Part shown: one piece after another, positions 34,129 through 44,480 of the stretch
Layout: every line of letters starts with the position of its first letter
How positions within the stretch are numbered: position 1 is the stretch's first letter
DNA from: an uncultured Bacteroidales bacterium
Lineage (GTDB): Bacteria; Bacteroidota; Bacteroidia; Bacteroidales; Paludibacteraceae
Length of the DNA: 64,000 nucleotides
Reading direction: 5' to 3'
NCBI GenBank assembly: GCA_949282265.1
Contig: CASDOZ010000003.1
Location: forward strand, 62,001 to 126,000
Position numbers and translations under genes: made by a program
The notes under the pieces: model-generated
The model's database searches: none
What the model saw: only the letters and a program-made list of their open reading frames with translations
Told to the model about the DNA's origin: nothing

Positions 34129-37113
34129 ATGATGAAAACATTTCAACGGATCTTTTTGTCTGTCCTGGCTTGTTTCGTCTGCACATGTGCAATGGCGCAA
34201 CTGACAGTGCAAGGATTAATTTCCGACGTGAACAATGAGCCGCTCATTGGCGTGAACATCATGGAAAAAGGCACGACAAACGGCACGATTACCGATTTTG
34301 ACGGCCGGTTTACCATAACAGTGCAAGACGGCTCGTCTGTGCTGACTGTCAGCTACGTCGGCTATGTTACGCAAGAAATTGCAATCAACAACCAGAGCAA
34401 CCTGCAAATCGTACTGAAAGAAGACAACGAACAATTGGAAGAAGTAGTGGTTATTGGTTACGGCATCCAGAAAAAAAGCGATTTGACCGGAGCCATATCC
34501 CAAGTTTCGTCCAAAGACCTTGCGCGCCAACCGTCGCCAAGCCTCGGAGCCGCCCTGCAAGGACGTGCAACTGGCTTGCAGGTCGTTTCGAGCGGCGCGC
34601 CGGGCAGCAACGTGAGCATGAAAGTGCGCGGTATCGGCTCCATCAACAACAGCGACCCGCTGTTAGTCATTGACGGCGTGCCGACCGATGTGCCCCTGAA
34701 CATGATTAACATGGACGACGTGGCAACCGTCGATGTGCTGAAAGACGCATCGGCCACGGCCATTTACGGCTCACGCGGGGCATACGGCGTAATCATTATC
34801 ACAACCAAAAAAGGCGACTTCGACAAAAGCAGCCTGAACCTGAAAGCATCCTACGGCTTCGACCAGATACAACGCACGCTGCCGTTGCTGAACGCCACAC
34901 AATTCGCATCGTTGCACAACGAAATGATGGCAGCCGGCGGACAACCACAAAACCCGGCATTCATCGACCCGACCGCATTAGGCACAGGCACGGACTGGAT
35001 GAGCGAACTGTTCCAATACGCACCTACGCAAAACTACTCGCTGAGCTATTCGGGCGGTACAAAAAAAACGACATATTATGTTTCCGGAGCATATTACGAT
35101 CAACAAGGTATAATAAAGACAACTGATTATAAACGTCTGACATTGCAATTCAATTCGGACACGGAAATTTACAAATGGCTGAAATTCGGAAACAAACTGT
35201 CGCTGAACCACGACATAAAGTCGCAAGGTGAATACAACATCCAAAACACAATGAAAGCACTCCCGACACAGGCTATCAAAAACGAAGATGGCTCGTGGGC
35301 AGGCCCGGTCGGACTGGCCATGTACGTGGGCGACATTGCCAACCCGATAGGGAAGATGATGGAAAACAGCAGTTCCACAAAAGGCTACAACCTGCTTGGA
35401 AACATTTACGCCGAAATCAAACCGTGGGAATGGCTGGTTTTCAAAAGCACGTTCGGCATACAGACTTTGTTCTGGGACAGCAAGTCGTGGACACCGAAAT
35501 ACGATTGGGAACCCATCGAGCAACCCGAATCGCAAGCATCGCGCACCTACAACAAAAGTATCACATGGTTGTGGGACAACACGCTGACATTCAACAAGCT
35601 CATTGCCGACAAGCATAACGTAACCGCCATGATCGGTTCGTCGGCGCAAGCCAACACATACGAGTACATGAGCGGCACGGTGCAAGGTTTCATCAGCGAG
35701 ACCGCACAAGAATTGTCGAACGGCATCCTGGAACCGACCTTGTCAGGAAACGGCAGCGACTGGGCGCTCCTGTCATTCATGGCGCGTGCCAATTACAGTT
35801 ATGACAACCGCTATTTGCTGACTGCGACCGTGCGCGCCGATGGTTCATCACGTTTCAGCAAAGCCAACCGCTGGGGCGTATTCCCGTCCGTATCGGCAGC
35901 CTGGCGCCTGAGCGAAGAACAGTTCTTTAACAAATCGTTTGCGCTGAGCGACCTGAAAATCCGCGCCGGATACGGCGTTACGGGTAACCAGGCCAGCGTC
36001 GGCAACTACGCATACGCCTCCGCACTGCAAACCGTGCAATACAACTTCAACGGGACACAAGTCAGCGGCCTGGCGCCGTGGGTAATGCCCAACCCGAACG
36101 TACGTTGGGAAGAAGTGGAACAAATCAACGTCGGCATGGACGCTTCCATGATTGATGCCCGCCTGATTGTAAACCTGGACGGCTACATCAAGAATACAAA
36201 CGACATGTTGGTACCGATGTCCGTACCCATTTCATCCGGTTATTCCGATGAAAACGTGCCGCAAATCAACGCCGGGCTTATGCGCAACATGGGTGTGGAA
36301 CTCGCACTCACATCCATCAACTTCAAAGGCGATTTCACTTGGACGACAAGCGGGAACGTATCCTATAACCACAACCAACTGTTAAGCCTGAACAGCGACG
36401 TGCCCATGTATTTTGACAACAACGTGCACATGGTCGGCTATCCGGTCAGCGCGTTCTACGGCTACGTTACCGACGGAATTTTCCAGACGCAGGAAGACGT
36501 GGACCAACACGCCATACAAACCGTTGGAAGCGACACTTACACCAGTACGCAGCCGGGCGATATCTGTTTCAAGGATTTGAACAACGACGGTGTCATCAAC
36601 GAAGACGACCGTACCATTTTGGGCAGCCCGACACCCTCGTGGACATTCTCGCTGAACAACCAACTGTCATGGAAAGGGTTCGACTTGGAAATTTTCTTCC
36701 AAGGCGTGGCCGGAAACAAAATCTACAACGGCAACCGTGCAGTATTGGAATCAATGAGCGTGGCACAGAACCAAATGATAACGGTTCTGGACCGCTGGCG
36801 CGGCGAAGGCACGAGCAACACCATGCCGCGTGCCGTATTCAGCGACCCGAACAAAAACAACCGCGTATCCGACCGGTTCCTGGAAGACGGTTCATACCTG
36901 CGCCTGAAAAATGTTTCATTGGGTTACACGCTGCCGTCAGAACTGACTAAAAAAGCAGCCATGCAATCCGTGCGTTTTTCCATTTCCGGGCAAAACCTGC
37001 TCACGCTGACACGTTATACGGGATTAGACCCCGAAGTCAGCGGTTCCGGCAACGACAGCAATGTATATCCGGTTACGCGCAACTTCACTTTCGGCATCAA
37101 CATAACTTTCTAA
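34129..37113 (+). CDS. SusC-family TonB-dependent oligosaccharide transporter (PUL 2)
   Basis: This 994-residue protein starts at ATG 34129 (a second ATG is adjacent). A signal peptide ending CAMAQ precedes the regulatory-like N-terminal domain (GVNIMEKGTTNGTITDFDGR), the SusC box EEVVVIGYGIQKKSDLTGAI, the plug (GIGSINNSDPLLVIDGVPTD, DASATAIYGSRGAYGVIII) and the barrel ending RNFTFGINITF. With the downstream SusD it would import alpha-1,6-gluco-oligosaccharides; the substrate is inferred from the GH66, GH31 and GH97 genes. susD begins 13 bp after its stop. Confidence 0.95.
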   Translation: MMKTFQRIFLSVLACFVCTCAMAQLTVQGLISDVNNEPLIGVNIMEKGTTNGTITDFDGRFTITVQDGSSVLTVSYVGYVTQEIAINNQSNLQIVLKEDNEQLEEVVVIGYGIQKKSDLTGAISQVSSKDLARQPSPSLGAALQGRATGLQVVSSGAPGSNVSMKVRGIGSINNSDPLLVIDGVPTDVPLNMINMDDVATVDVLKDASATAIYGSRGAYGVIIITTKKGDFDKSSLNLKASYGFDQIQRTLPLLNATQFASLHNEMMAAGGQPQNPAFIDPTALGTGTDWMSELFQYAPTQNYSLSYSGGTKKTTYYVSGAYYDQQGIIKTTDYKRLTLQFNSDTEIYKWLKFGNKLSLNHDIKSQGEYNIQNTMKALPTQAIKNEDGSWAGPVGLAMYVGDIANPIGKMMENSSSTKGYNLLGNIYAEIKPWEWLVFKSTFGIQTLFWDSKSWTPKYDWEPIEQPESQASRTYNKSITWLWDNTLTFNKLIADKHNVTAMIGSSAQANTYEYMSGTVQGFISETAQELSNGILEPTLSGNGSDWALLSFMARANYSYDNRYLLTATVRADGSSRFSKANRWGVFPSVSAAWRLSEEQFFNKSFALSDLKIRAGYGVTGNQASVGNYAYASALQTVQYNFNGTQVSGLAPWVMPNPNVRWEEVEQINVGMDASMIDARLIVNLDGYIKNTNDMLVPMSVPISSGYSDENVPQINAGLMRNMGVELALTSINFKGDFTWTTSGNVSYNHNQLLSLNSDVPMYFDNNVHMVGYPVSAFYGYVTDGIFQTQEDVDQHAIQTVGSDTYTSTQPGDICFKDLNNDGVINEDDRTILGSPTPSWTFSLNNQLSWKGFDLEIFFQGVAGNKIYNGNRAVLESMSVAQNQMITVLDRWRGEGTSNTMPRAVFSDPNKNNRVSDRFLEDGSYLRLKNVSLGYTLPSELTKKAAMQSVRFSISGQNLLTLTRYTGLDPEVSGSGNDSNVYPVTRNFTFGINITF

Positions 37114-37126
37114 AACCACAAGACAA

Positions 37127-38626
37127 ATGAAACACTTATTCGTATATAAAACCTGGATGGCTGTCGCACTTATCGCGTTGCTCTATTCCTGCGACGATTT
37201 CCTGACCCGCGAACCGTGGGATTCGGTGGACAGCTCGCAAAGTTTCAAGACAGAAGAAGATGCTATCGCCGCCGTGAATGCGGCCTACCAGCCTTTGCAA
37301 TGGGCAAAATTGTACAACATGCGTATCTGGACGCTCGACATCGTTGCCGGCAACAGCGTAGTGGGTGCAGGTGGCGGCACGGACGGTATTGAAACCGTCG
37401 ATTTGGCCAACTTTATTGCCACGGCAGACAACTTTGCCGCATTGGATTTATGGCGCGGCCCATCACCGGGAATCCTGCGTTGCAACTTCGTCCTGCAAAA
37501 AGTGCCGGATATGACCATAGACACATATATGAAAAACCGCTGTTTGGGCGAAGCCCATTTCTTGCGGGCACACTATTATTTCATTTTGGTGAGGCTGTTC
37601 GGCGGAGTGCCTTTGCTTACCGAACCGCAAACATCGGAAACTGACTTGCAAGTGGAACGCGCATCGGTCGATGAAATTTACAGCTTGATTATCTCCGACC
37701 TGAAAAGTGCCATCGACCTGTTGCCTGCCAAATCGGAATACTCCACGACCGACCTCGGACGCGCCACAAAAGAAGCTGCCAAGGCCGAACTTGCACGCGT
37801 TTACCTGACTTACGAGCCTGACAATGAAAAATACGAAGAAGTAGTACGCTTGTGCAACGAAATAGGAGAAGCCGGTTATGAACTTGCAGCCGACTATTCG
37901 GACAACTTCGACCCAGCCAAGAAAAACGGCGTGGAATCGATTTTCGAAGTACAGTATTATGGCAAGACAAGTTACGATTTCTGGAGCAACGAAAACCAGT
38001 GCTCTTGGACGAGTACGTTCATGGGACCTCGTAACTCAAACATGGCTGCCGGCTGCTACGGTTGGAACCAACCAACCTCTGAGTTTGTAATGCAATATGA
38101 AGAAGGCGACTTGCGGAAAGACAAAACCATTTTCTACACCGGCTGCCCTGTTTTTGACGGAAAACAATATAGTTCATCCTACTCGACGACAGGCTACAAC
38201 GTGCGCAAATTCCTGCTCACCAAAGCCCAATCGCCCGACTACAACACCAGCGATGCCAACTGGGTAGTAACCCGCTATGCCGATGTATTGCTCATGAAAG
38301 CCGAATCCCTGAACGAACTCGGACGCACGACAGAAGCTGAAAACCCGCTCTACGAAGTCAGACAACGGGCCGGCTTGACCAACCGTGCCGACATAGAAGG
38401 TTTGTCGCAAGCCGAAATGCGTGAAAAAATCATCCACGAACGCCGCATCGAACTTGCCTTTGAAGGCCATCGGTGGTTTGACATGATACGTTACAAGGAC
38501 AACTACGCGCTGAATTTCCTACATTCGATAGGAAAGACATCCGCAACGACCAAACATTTGCTGTTCCCCATCCCGCAACAGGAAATCGAGGCCAACAGCA
38601 AGCTGACACAAAACCCCGGTTATTAA
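37127..38626 (+). CDS. SusD-family glycan-binding lipoprotein (PUL 2)
   Basis: The 499-residue product has a lipobox with C22 followed by two aspartates (CDDFLTREPW), the surface-export form. The RagB/SusD core includes CLGEAHFLRAHYYFILVRLF, VTRYADVLLMKAESLNEL, IHERRIELAFEGHRWFDMI and the terminal LLFPIPQQEIEANSKLTQNP. It pairs with SusC as the binding lid. It sits 13 bp after susC and 18 bp before the SusE-like gene. Confidence 0.95.
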   Translation: MKHLFVYKTWMAVALIALLYSCDDFLTREPWDSVDSSQSFKTEEDAIAAVNAAYQPLQWAKLYNMRIWTLDIVAGNSVVGAGGGTDGIETVDLANFIATADNFAALDLWRGPSPGILRCNFVLQKVPDMTIDTYMKNRCLGEAHFLRAHYYFILVRLFGGVPLLTEPQTSETDLQVERASVDEIYSLIISDLKSAIDLLPAKSEYSTTDLGRATKEAAKAELARVYLTYEPDNEKYEEVVRLCNEIGEAGYELAADYSDNFDPAKKNGVESIFEVQYYGKTSYDFWSNENQCSWTSTFMGPRNSNMAAGCYGWNQPTSEFVMQYEEGDLRKDKTIFYTGCPVFDGKQYSSSYSTTGYNVRKFLLTKAQSPDYNTSDANWVVTRYADVLLMKAESLNELGRTTEAENPLYEVRQRAGLTNRADIEGLSQAEMREKIIHERRIELAFEGHRWFDMIRYKDNYALNFLHSIGKTSATTKHLLFPIPQQEIEANSKLTQNPGY

Positions 38627-38644
38627 TTCAAAACATGAACTGAC

Positions 38645-40099
38645 ATGAAAACGAAAAATCTTATCATACCGTGCGCCATAGTCGCGTTGCTATCATTCGG
38701 TTGCGAAGAAAAAATCATCACCGACAAAGGCGAGACCGCCCTTGAACTGAAAGCATCGTCCGACTCTGTGGCATGTGACCAACGTGCAAGCTCGTCCGAA
38801 GCGTTGCAACTGACCTGGACCAGCGGCACCAACGCCGGCACTGGCGCGGCCATCTCATACCTTTTTGAAATGGACCTGAAAGGGAACGATTTCCAAGGAG
38901 GCATGAAATTCGACATCGGCAAAACCGATTCGCGCGTTATCTCGTTCACGCACAAGGAACTCACGGACACTTTGCTGTATTTTTTCCCGGACATCCCGTT
39001 GGAAACGTACAGCGAATTTGAAGCCCGCGTGACCGCAACGGTCGCCTCGCCGGACGTTCCGACACAAGTTTCGCCGGTCATAACCTTGAAAATCGCGCCC
39101 TACAAATGGCGGATATTGACCATTTACCTGATTGGCGATGCCGCACCCAACGGCTGGGACAACCAACTGGCCACAGCCATGACTGCCGACTATGACAACA
39201 TGTCGCTCTTCACGTGGGAAGGTGTCCTGAAAAAAGGCGAACTCAAATTCATAACCCAACTGGGTTCATGGTTGCCATGTTATGTACGTGACGAAAACGA
39301 TCCTGGCAAAATGGTATTCCGCGAAAACGAAGAAGACTACCCCGACAACAAGTGGAACATAGAGTCCGCCGGTATCTACCGCATCGAAATGAACACGGAA
39401 GCCTTGACCATCCAATTCAGCAAAACAGGCGATGTGGAGGAAGAAAAACACCTCTATATGGTCGGCGATGCCACGCCCGGAGGTTGGGACAGCAATCTGG
39501 CAACTGAACTAACCGAAGATGAAAACAATGCCGGACGCTACTCTTGGCAAGGTGCGCTGAATGCAGGCGAACTTAAATTCATTACCGAGCTGGGTTCATT
39601 CCTGCCGTGCTATGTCCGCGACGAAAATGACCCAGGAAAAATGGTTTTCCGCGAGAACGAAGAAGACTGTCCCGATTACAAATGGGAAATAACAAGTGCC
39701 GGAAATTATCGTATTGAATTGGACATTAACAACCTGACCATCAGTATCACATCGCTTGGTGAAACGGGCAAATACGAGCACATCTGGATGATAGGCGACG
39801 CCACGCCCGGAGGCTGGAGTTGGGACAACGTAACCGAAATGGCCAAAAATCCGGACAATCCCAATGAATTTTCCTACGACGGCTATTTATCAGCTGGCGA
39901 AATCAAATTCCCGCTCGAAATCAACCATGACTGGAGCGGACAGTTCATCCTGGCGCCGGAAGCCAACTGCGCACCAACCGAAAACGGCACATACGTGGTC
40001 GGCAACCAGCCGGACAATAAATGGAAAATAACCGAAGCTGGGAACTACCGCATTGTCATCAATGCCGCAGACGAAACCATTTCATTCACACGCAACTAA
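38645..40099 (+). CDS. SusE-like surface glycan-binding lipoprotein with three tandem binding modules
   Basis: This 484-residue lipoprotein (C20 in LLSFGCEEKI, acidic surface signal) has an N-terminal SusE domain at about 30-155 and three SusE/SusF C-terminal-type modules at about 155-260, 265-370 and 375-484. Each opens with YLIGDAAPNGWD, YMVGDATPGGWD or WMIGDATPGGW and has a KGELKFI or AGEIKF strand. Modules 1 and 2 share a nearly identical 26-residue block (PCYVRDENDPGKMVFRENEE core), while the DNA of the two copies differs at many third positions. It corresponds to the SGBP of dextran loci and would hold alpha-1,6-glucan for GH66 and SusCD. Confidence 0.92.
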   Translation: MKTKNLIIPCAIVALLSFGCEEKIITDKGETALELKASSDSVACDQRASSSEALQLTWTSGTNAGTGAAISYLFEMDLKGNDFQGGMKFDIGKTDSRVISFTHKELTDTLLYFFPDIPLETYSEFEARVTATVASPDVPTQVSPVITLKIAPYKWRILTIYLIGDAAPNGWDNQLATAMTADYDNMSLFTWEGVLKKGELKFITQLGSWLPCYVRDENDPGKMVFRENEEDYPDNKWNIESAGIYRIEMNTEALTIQFSKTGDVEEEKHLYMVGDATPGGWDSNLATELTEDENNAGRYSWQGALNAGELKFITELGSFLPCYVRDENDPGKMVFRENEEDCPDYKWEITSAGNYRIELDINNLTISITSLGETGKYEHIWMIGDATPGGWSWDNVTEMAKNPDNPNEFSYDGYLSAGEIKFPLEINHDWSGQFILAPEANCAPTENGTYVVGNQPDNKWKITEAGNYRIVINAADETISFTRN

Positions 40100-40112
40100 A
40101 ATCAACCTATAT

Positions 40113-41882
40113 ATGAAAAAGATCGTTTTTTTCCAATTATATCTGACATTCTTCATGTCCCTGGCGGCATGTAACAAGTTTGAACCAGTCAACGACCCGA
40201 TTACTTATGGTGACGGCTACATGCCCGTACAGTTGAACACCGACAAGGCACGCTACAATCCGGGCGAAACCGTCAAAATCACCTTGAACAAACCGGTAGA
40301 AGGCGCCACCGATGTCATGGTGCGTTACCGCCATTTGGGCACAACCCTTGCCGAAGAACCGTTCACAAGTTGTGAATGGACATGGCAGCCACCTGCCGAT
40401 GACTTCAAAGGATATTTGATTGACTTGTACAGCGTGGAAAACGGCAAAGAGATTGTCCACGGCAGCATTGCTGTAGATGTATCCTCCGATGTGTCCCGCT
40501 TCCCGCGCAACGGTTTCCTGTCGGCCTACGGCAAAATGTCCAGCAGCGAAATCGCAACCAACATGGCGAACCTGAACCGCCACCACATCAACTATGTGCA
40601 GTATCAAGACTGGCACTACAAACACCACAAACCGCTGGCTGGCACCCCATCGGCACCTATGGAAGTATGGACGGACATCATAACCCGCGATTGCTACAAA
40701 ACGACCGTGGAAAGTTACATCAAAGCCTCGCACAACTACGGAATGAAATCGCTGTTCTACAACCTGGCTTACGGTGCGCTGGATGATGCCGCCGACGATG
40801 GAGTGCAGGAAGAATGGTATATCTTCAAAGACAGAAACCACACTACGAAAGACTGCCACGAGCTCGGTTCGCCTTTCAAAAGCAGTATCTATTTAGTGAA
40901 TCCCGCCAATGAAGAATGGATTGACTACATATCATCACAAAATGATGATGTTTATGCCGTATTTGATTTTGACGGTTACCAAATTGACCAATTGGGTTGG
41001 CGTGGGGATTTATATGATTATTACGGCAATATCGTATATCTAGACCAGACATTCAAAAACTTCATTGAAAAAATGAAAGAAGCACAACCATCCAAATCTC
41101 TGGTAATGAACGCTGTGGGACAATATGGACAAGAACACCAAATATCCAAAGCTCCTGTCGATTTTCTATATACCGAAGTATGGGACCATAATGACGAAAA
41201 TGGTTTTACCATTTTTTCTAACATAATTACCAACAATGACAATTGGTCTTCTGGAAAAGAAACAGTATTGGCGGCATACCTCAACTATGAACTTGGCCGC
41301 AAAGGACGCGGATATTTTAATACTCCAGGTATTCTTATGGGTAGTGCCGCTGCATTCGCGTGGGGAGGAAGTATTTTGCAATTGGGTGAACATATGCTCT
41401 GTAACGAATATTTCCCCAACAACAATTTAAGTATGAAGGGTGAACTGAAAACCGCTCTTGTACACTATTATGATTTTCTGACTGCGTACGAAAATCTGTT
41501 ACGGGAAGATGGAGAATGGTATGGTGTAGATATTACCTCTGAAGACAACCAATGCACATTTAATCAATGGCCACCACAAAAGCAACAAATCGCCACAGTA
41601 GGCAAACGATTCGCAAACAAAGATGTCATACACCTACTAAGCTATAGAAATGCTACACATTTAGACTGGTGTGATACAGAAGGCAACCAAGGAGAACCTG
41701 ATTTGTTGGAAAATCTGGCTATCAGTTTTAACGTCAAAGCCGAGCCTAAAGCCGTTTGGATAGCAACTCCTGATTATCAAGACTGTGTTGCCATCCATTT
41801 GGATTACCAATATGAAAATGGGAAAATCAATTGTACTATTCCGTCACTGAAATATTGGAGTATGATTGTAGTTGAATATTAA
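40113..41882 (+). CDS. GH66 dextranase lipoprotein
   Basis: The 589-residue product starts at ATG 40113, giving a lipoprotein signal (MSLAACNKFEP, C20); the open frame upstream overlaps the previous gene. An Ig-like N-terminal domain (about 30-130) is followed by the GH66 barrel. FDGYQIDQLGW gives the likely nucleophile D292, and YTEVWDHND the likely acid/base E355, in the order and spacing of known dextranases. GH66 enzymes are endo-dextranases or cycloisomaltooligosaccharide-forming enzymes; no extra domain marks the cyclizing type. It would cut dextran into importable isomalto-oligosaccharides. Base composition drops sharply in GC inside the gene near 40,880. Confidence 0.9.
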   Translation: MKKIVFFQLYLTFFMSLAACNKFEPVNDPITYGDGYMPVQLNTDKARYNPGETVKITLNKPVEGATDVMVRYRHLGTTLAEEPFTSCEWTWQPPADDFKGYLIDLYSVENGKEIVHGSIAVDVSSDVSRFPRNGFLSAYGKMSSSEIATNMANLNRHHINYVQYQDWHYKHHKPLAGTPSAPMEVWTDIITRDCYKTTVESYIKASHNYGMKSLFYNLAYGALDDAADDGVQEEWYIFKDRNHTTKDCHELGSPFKSSIYLVNPANEEWIDYISSQNDDVYAVFDFDGYQIDQLGWRGDLYDYYGNIVYLDQTFKNFIEKMKEAQPSKSLVMNAVGQYGQEHQISKAPVDFLYTEVWDHNDENGFTIFSNIITNNDNWSSGKETVLAAYLNYELGRKGRGYFNTPGILMGSAAAFAWGGSILQLGEHMLCNEYFPNNNLSMKGELKTALVHYYDFLTAYENLLREDGEWYGVDITSEDNQCTFNQWPPQKQQIATVGKRFANKDVIHLLSYRNATHLDWCDTEGNQGEPDLLENLAISFNVKAEPKAVWIATPDYQDCVAIHLDYQYENGKINCTIPSLKYWSMIVVEY

Positions 41883-41901
41883 TACCTTAATATATTATTT
41901 T

Positions 41902-44469
41902 ATGAAAAAACTATTTATAATATTGTCATTATTAAGCTGTTTTATCCATTCCGTCTATAGTGAAAACAATCCTATAGCAGCCCCTGAAGCTATTGTAATT
42001 TCGGGAAATATGCGCTTTACCATATTAACCCCAGAAATGATTCGTATAGAATGGAGTGAAACACAACAATTCGAAGACCGTGCTTCTTTCACGGTGCTAA
42101 ATCGTCGCTTGCCAGTACCACCTTTTACAAAAGAAGAACGTGACGGATTTTTATATATAAAAACAGAAAAACTTTCTTTACAATACCGTATAGGCAGTTT
42201 TCCTGGAACATTTAATCCTGCAAGTTCAGAAAACCTCAAAATAACATTTGAGATGGATGGTCGTACACAGACATGGTATCCTTGGAAACCCGATAATTTA
42301 AATTTAAAAGGAACCATGCGTACATTGGACAGCGCGAACGGAACAAACAAATTATCAGAAATGGAAAATGGTCTTCTCTCACGTTCGGGTTGGGCTGTAA
42401 TAGATGAAACAGGAGAACGTCCAGACGGCAGTATAAGCCTAATGTTCGAACCAAGGGAAAATGGAGTAGATTGGGTCGGAGAACGTCAAGACAAAACTGC
42501 TATGGACTGGTATTTTTTAGGTTACGGGCATGACTATAAAAAAGCGTTATCAGACTTTATTAAAATAGCTGGCCGCATCCCCATGCCACCCATGTACGCA
42601 TTCGGATATTGGTATTCAAAATATGAAGAGTATTCAGAACAAGATTTCAAGGATTTAGTAGGCGAAATACAAGACCATGACATTCCTCTCGATGTAATGG
42701 TTGTCGATATGGACTGGCACTATTCCGGTAGCAGTAATGATGGAGGACGTGGCGGATGGACTGGATGGAGTTGGAATAAGCGTTTATTTCCCGACCCGGA
42801 AGGATTTCTGAACTGGCTTCATGACAATCATTTAAAAGCCACACTCAATCTCCATCCTGCAGATGGAATCGCTCCTGATGAAGATAACTTTACAGCATTA
42901 GCCAATGAACTAGGATTACCCACCAATCAAACTATACCATGGCGATTGGAGAATGAAGAATTCTATAAAGCATTTTTCAAACACATTATACGTCCACATG
43001 AAAACATTGGCGTTGATTTCTGGTGGTTAGATTGGCAACAATGGCTATTGGCCAATGATGTAGAAAAATTAGGTAACACTTTTTGGCTAAACCATGTATT
43101 TTTCAATGATAAGAAACAACAGGAAAACGGTCGCCCCATTATTTTACACCGCTGGGGAGGATTAGGCAATCATCGTTATCAGGTTGGCTTTTCTGGGGAT
43201 GCACATGCAAATTTTGAGACCCTTGCCTTTGAGCCCTATTTTACCGCTACAGCTTCAAATGTTGGTTATGGCTATTGGAGTCATGACATCGGCGGACATT
43301 ACCAAAATGGCGGCAATGATGCAGAACTTTACCTTAGATGGATTCAATATGGAGTCTTTTCCCCTATCCTCCGCACACATAGCACAAAAGACGCCTCGAT
43401 TGAACGAAGAATCTGGAAATATGACAATTTCACACTTATGCGTGATGCCATAGAACTCAGGTATGCATTAGCGCCTTATATTTATACACAGGCTCGTACA
43501 GCTTATGACACAGGTATTTCAATATGTCGCCCACTCTATTACGAATGGCCAGAAGAAAACGAAGCCTACAAGCACAACGACGAATATATGTTTGGTGATA
43601 ACATATTAGCAGCGCCAATAGTAGAACGTTCCAACAACAATGGCATTAGCCATAAAACCATTTGGCTACCAAAAGGGAATTGGTATGAGGTAAATAGTGG
43701 CGATATCCTGGAAGGAAACAAAAGTTATACTCGGACTTTCACCCAGGCAGATATCCCTCATTATTACAAAGAAGGTGCAATTATTCCAATGTATCCCAAA
43801 CTATCTCACCTAAAAAGCCGTCCAGATAAACTTATTTTGCAATTTGCTCCCGGACAAGAAGGCGAGTTTATGTATTATGAAGATGAAAACGACAATGACA
43901 ATTATCAAAATGGCCTTTATACATTCACTAAAATAACCCAAAACCGTAATGAAAAAGAAGGAACCTTCACCATATACCCACGTGAAGGTAATTTCAATGG
44001 CATGCCCACAAACAGAAGTTACGAGTTACATATATTAGCCGCAACATTCCCACAATCAGTTGAAGTGAACCACATTCCATATCAAATGGGCAATGAAGGG
44101 AATGGAACTTGGAATTATGACAGCGAAATGCAAATAATAAAACTCTATATTCCCTCTACTTCATGTGATGAAACCATCGAAATTAACATAATATTTTCAG
44201 AAGAAAGTGCAGTACAAACGACAAAAGAAGACAAAAACGCTTTCATCCACTATATTCAAAACGAAAAAAAACTATGTGTCAATACAGACCAGATTTGCCA
44301 TAACATAAAACTATATTTACATGACATTACAGGAAAAATAATTTTAGAGCAAGACGAGAAAAACTCGATGGGATTTTACGTAAATATTCCCAACAGTACA
44401 CCTAATGGGGTCTATATTGTCAAAATGGAATACGACGGCCATCAACAAACACAAAGAATAATCATATAA
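41902..44469 (+). CDS. GH31 alpha-glucosidase with T9SS sorting domain (first of two)
   Basis: The 855-residue enzyme starts at ATG 41902; the frame opens at a TTG inside the previous gene, which is not needed. After a signal peptide comes the N-terminal beta domain, then the GH31 barrel with VDFWWLDWQQW (nucleophile D377) and FSGDAHANFET (acid/base D433), then SHDIGGHYQ and ILRTHSTKD. A DUF5110-like beta domain follows, then a T9SS sorting domain (STPNGVYIVKMEYDG). This GH31 type is found beside GH66 in dextran loci and probably removes alpha-1,6-linked glucose. It lies 19 bp after GH66. Confidence 0.9.
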   Translation: MKKLFIILSLLSCFIHSVYSENNPIAAPEAIVISGNMRFTILTPEMIRIEWSETQQFEDRASFTVLNRRLPVPPFTKEERDGFLYIKTEKLSLQYRIGSFPGTFNPASSENLKITFEMDGRTQTWYPWKPDNLNLKGTMRTLDSANGTNKLSEMENGLLSRSGWAVIDETGERPDGSISLMFEPRENGVDWVGERQDKTAMDWYFLGYGHDYKKALSDFIKIAGRIPMPPMYAFGYWYSKYEEYSEQDFKDLVGEIQDHDIPLDVMVVDMDWHYSGSSNDGGRGGWTGWSWNKRLFPDPEGFLNWLHDNHLKATLNLHPADGIAPDEDNFTALANELGLPTNQTIPWRLENEEFYKAFFKHIIRPHENIGVDFWWLDWQQWLLANDVEKLGNTFWLNHVFFNDKKQQENGRPIILHRWGGLGNHRYQVGFSGDAHANFETLAFEPYFTATASNVGYGYWSHDIGGHYQNGGNDAELYLRWIQYGVFSPILRTHSTKDASIERRIWKYDNFTLMRDAIELRYALAPYIYTQARTAYDTGISICRPLYYEWPEENEAYKHNDEYMFGDNILAAPIVERSNNNGISHKTIWLPKGNWYEVNSGDILEGNKSYTRTFTQADIPHYYKEGAIIPMYPKLSHLKSRPDKLILQFAPGQEGEFMYYEDENDNDNYQNGLYTFTKITQNRNEKEGTFTIYPREGNFNGMPTNRSYELHILAATFPQSVEVNHIPYQMGNEGNGTWNYDSEMQIIKLYIPSTSCDETIEINIIFSEESAVQTTKEDKNAFIHYIQNEKKLCVNTDQICHNIKLYLHDITGKIILEQDEKNSMGFYVNIPNSTPNGVYIVKMEYDGHQQTQRIII

Positions 44470-44480
44470 AAAGTTATATC

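Noticed and set aside
34978-35709. Minus-strand open frame of 243 codons
   Set aside because: It is antisense to the susC barrel of PUL 2, with no protein features and no promoter.
40137-40859. Minus-strand open frame of 240 codons
   Set aside because: It is antisense to the GC-rich 5' part of GH66. Its end matches the place where composition changes, which explains why the frame stays open only there.
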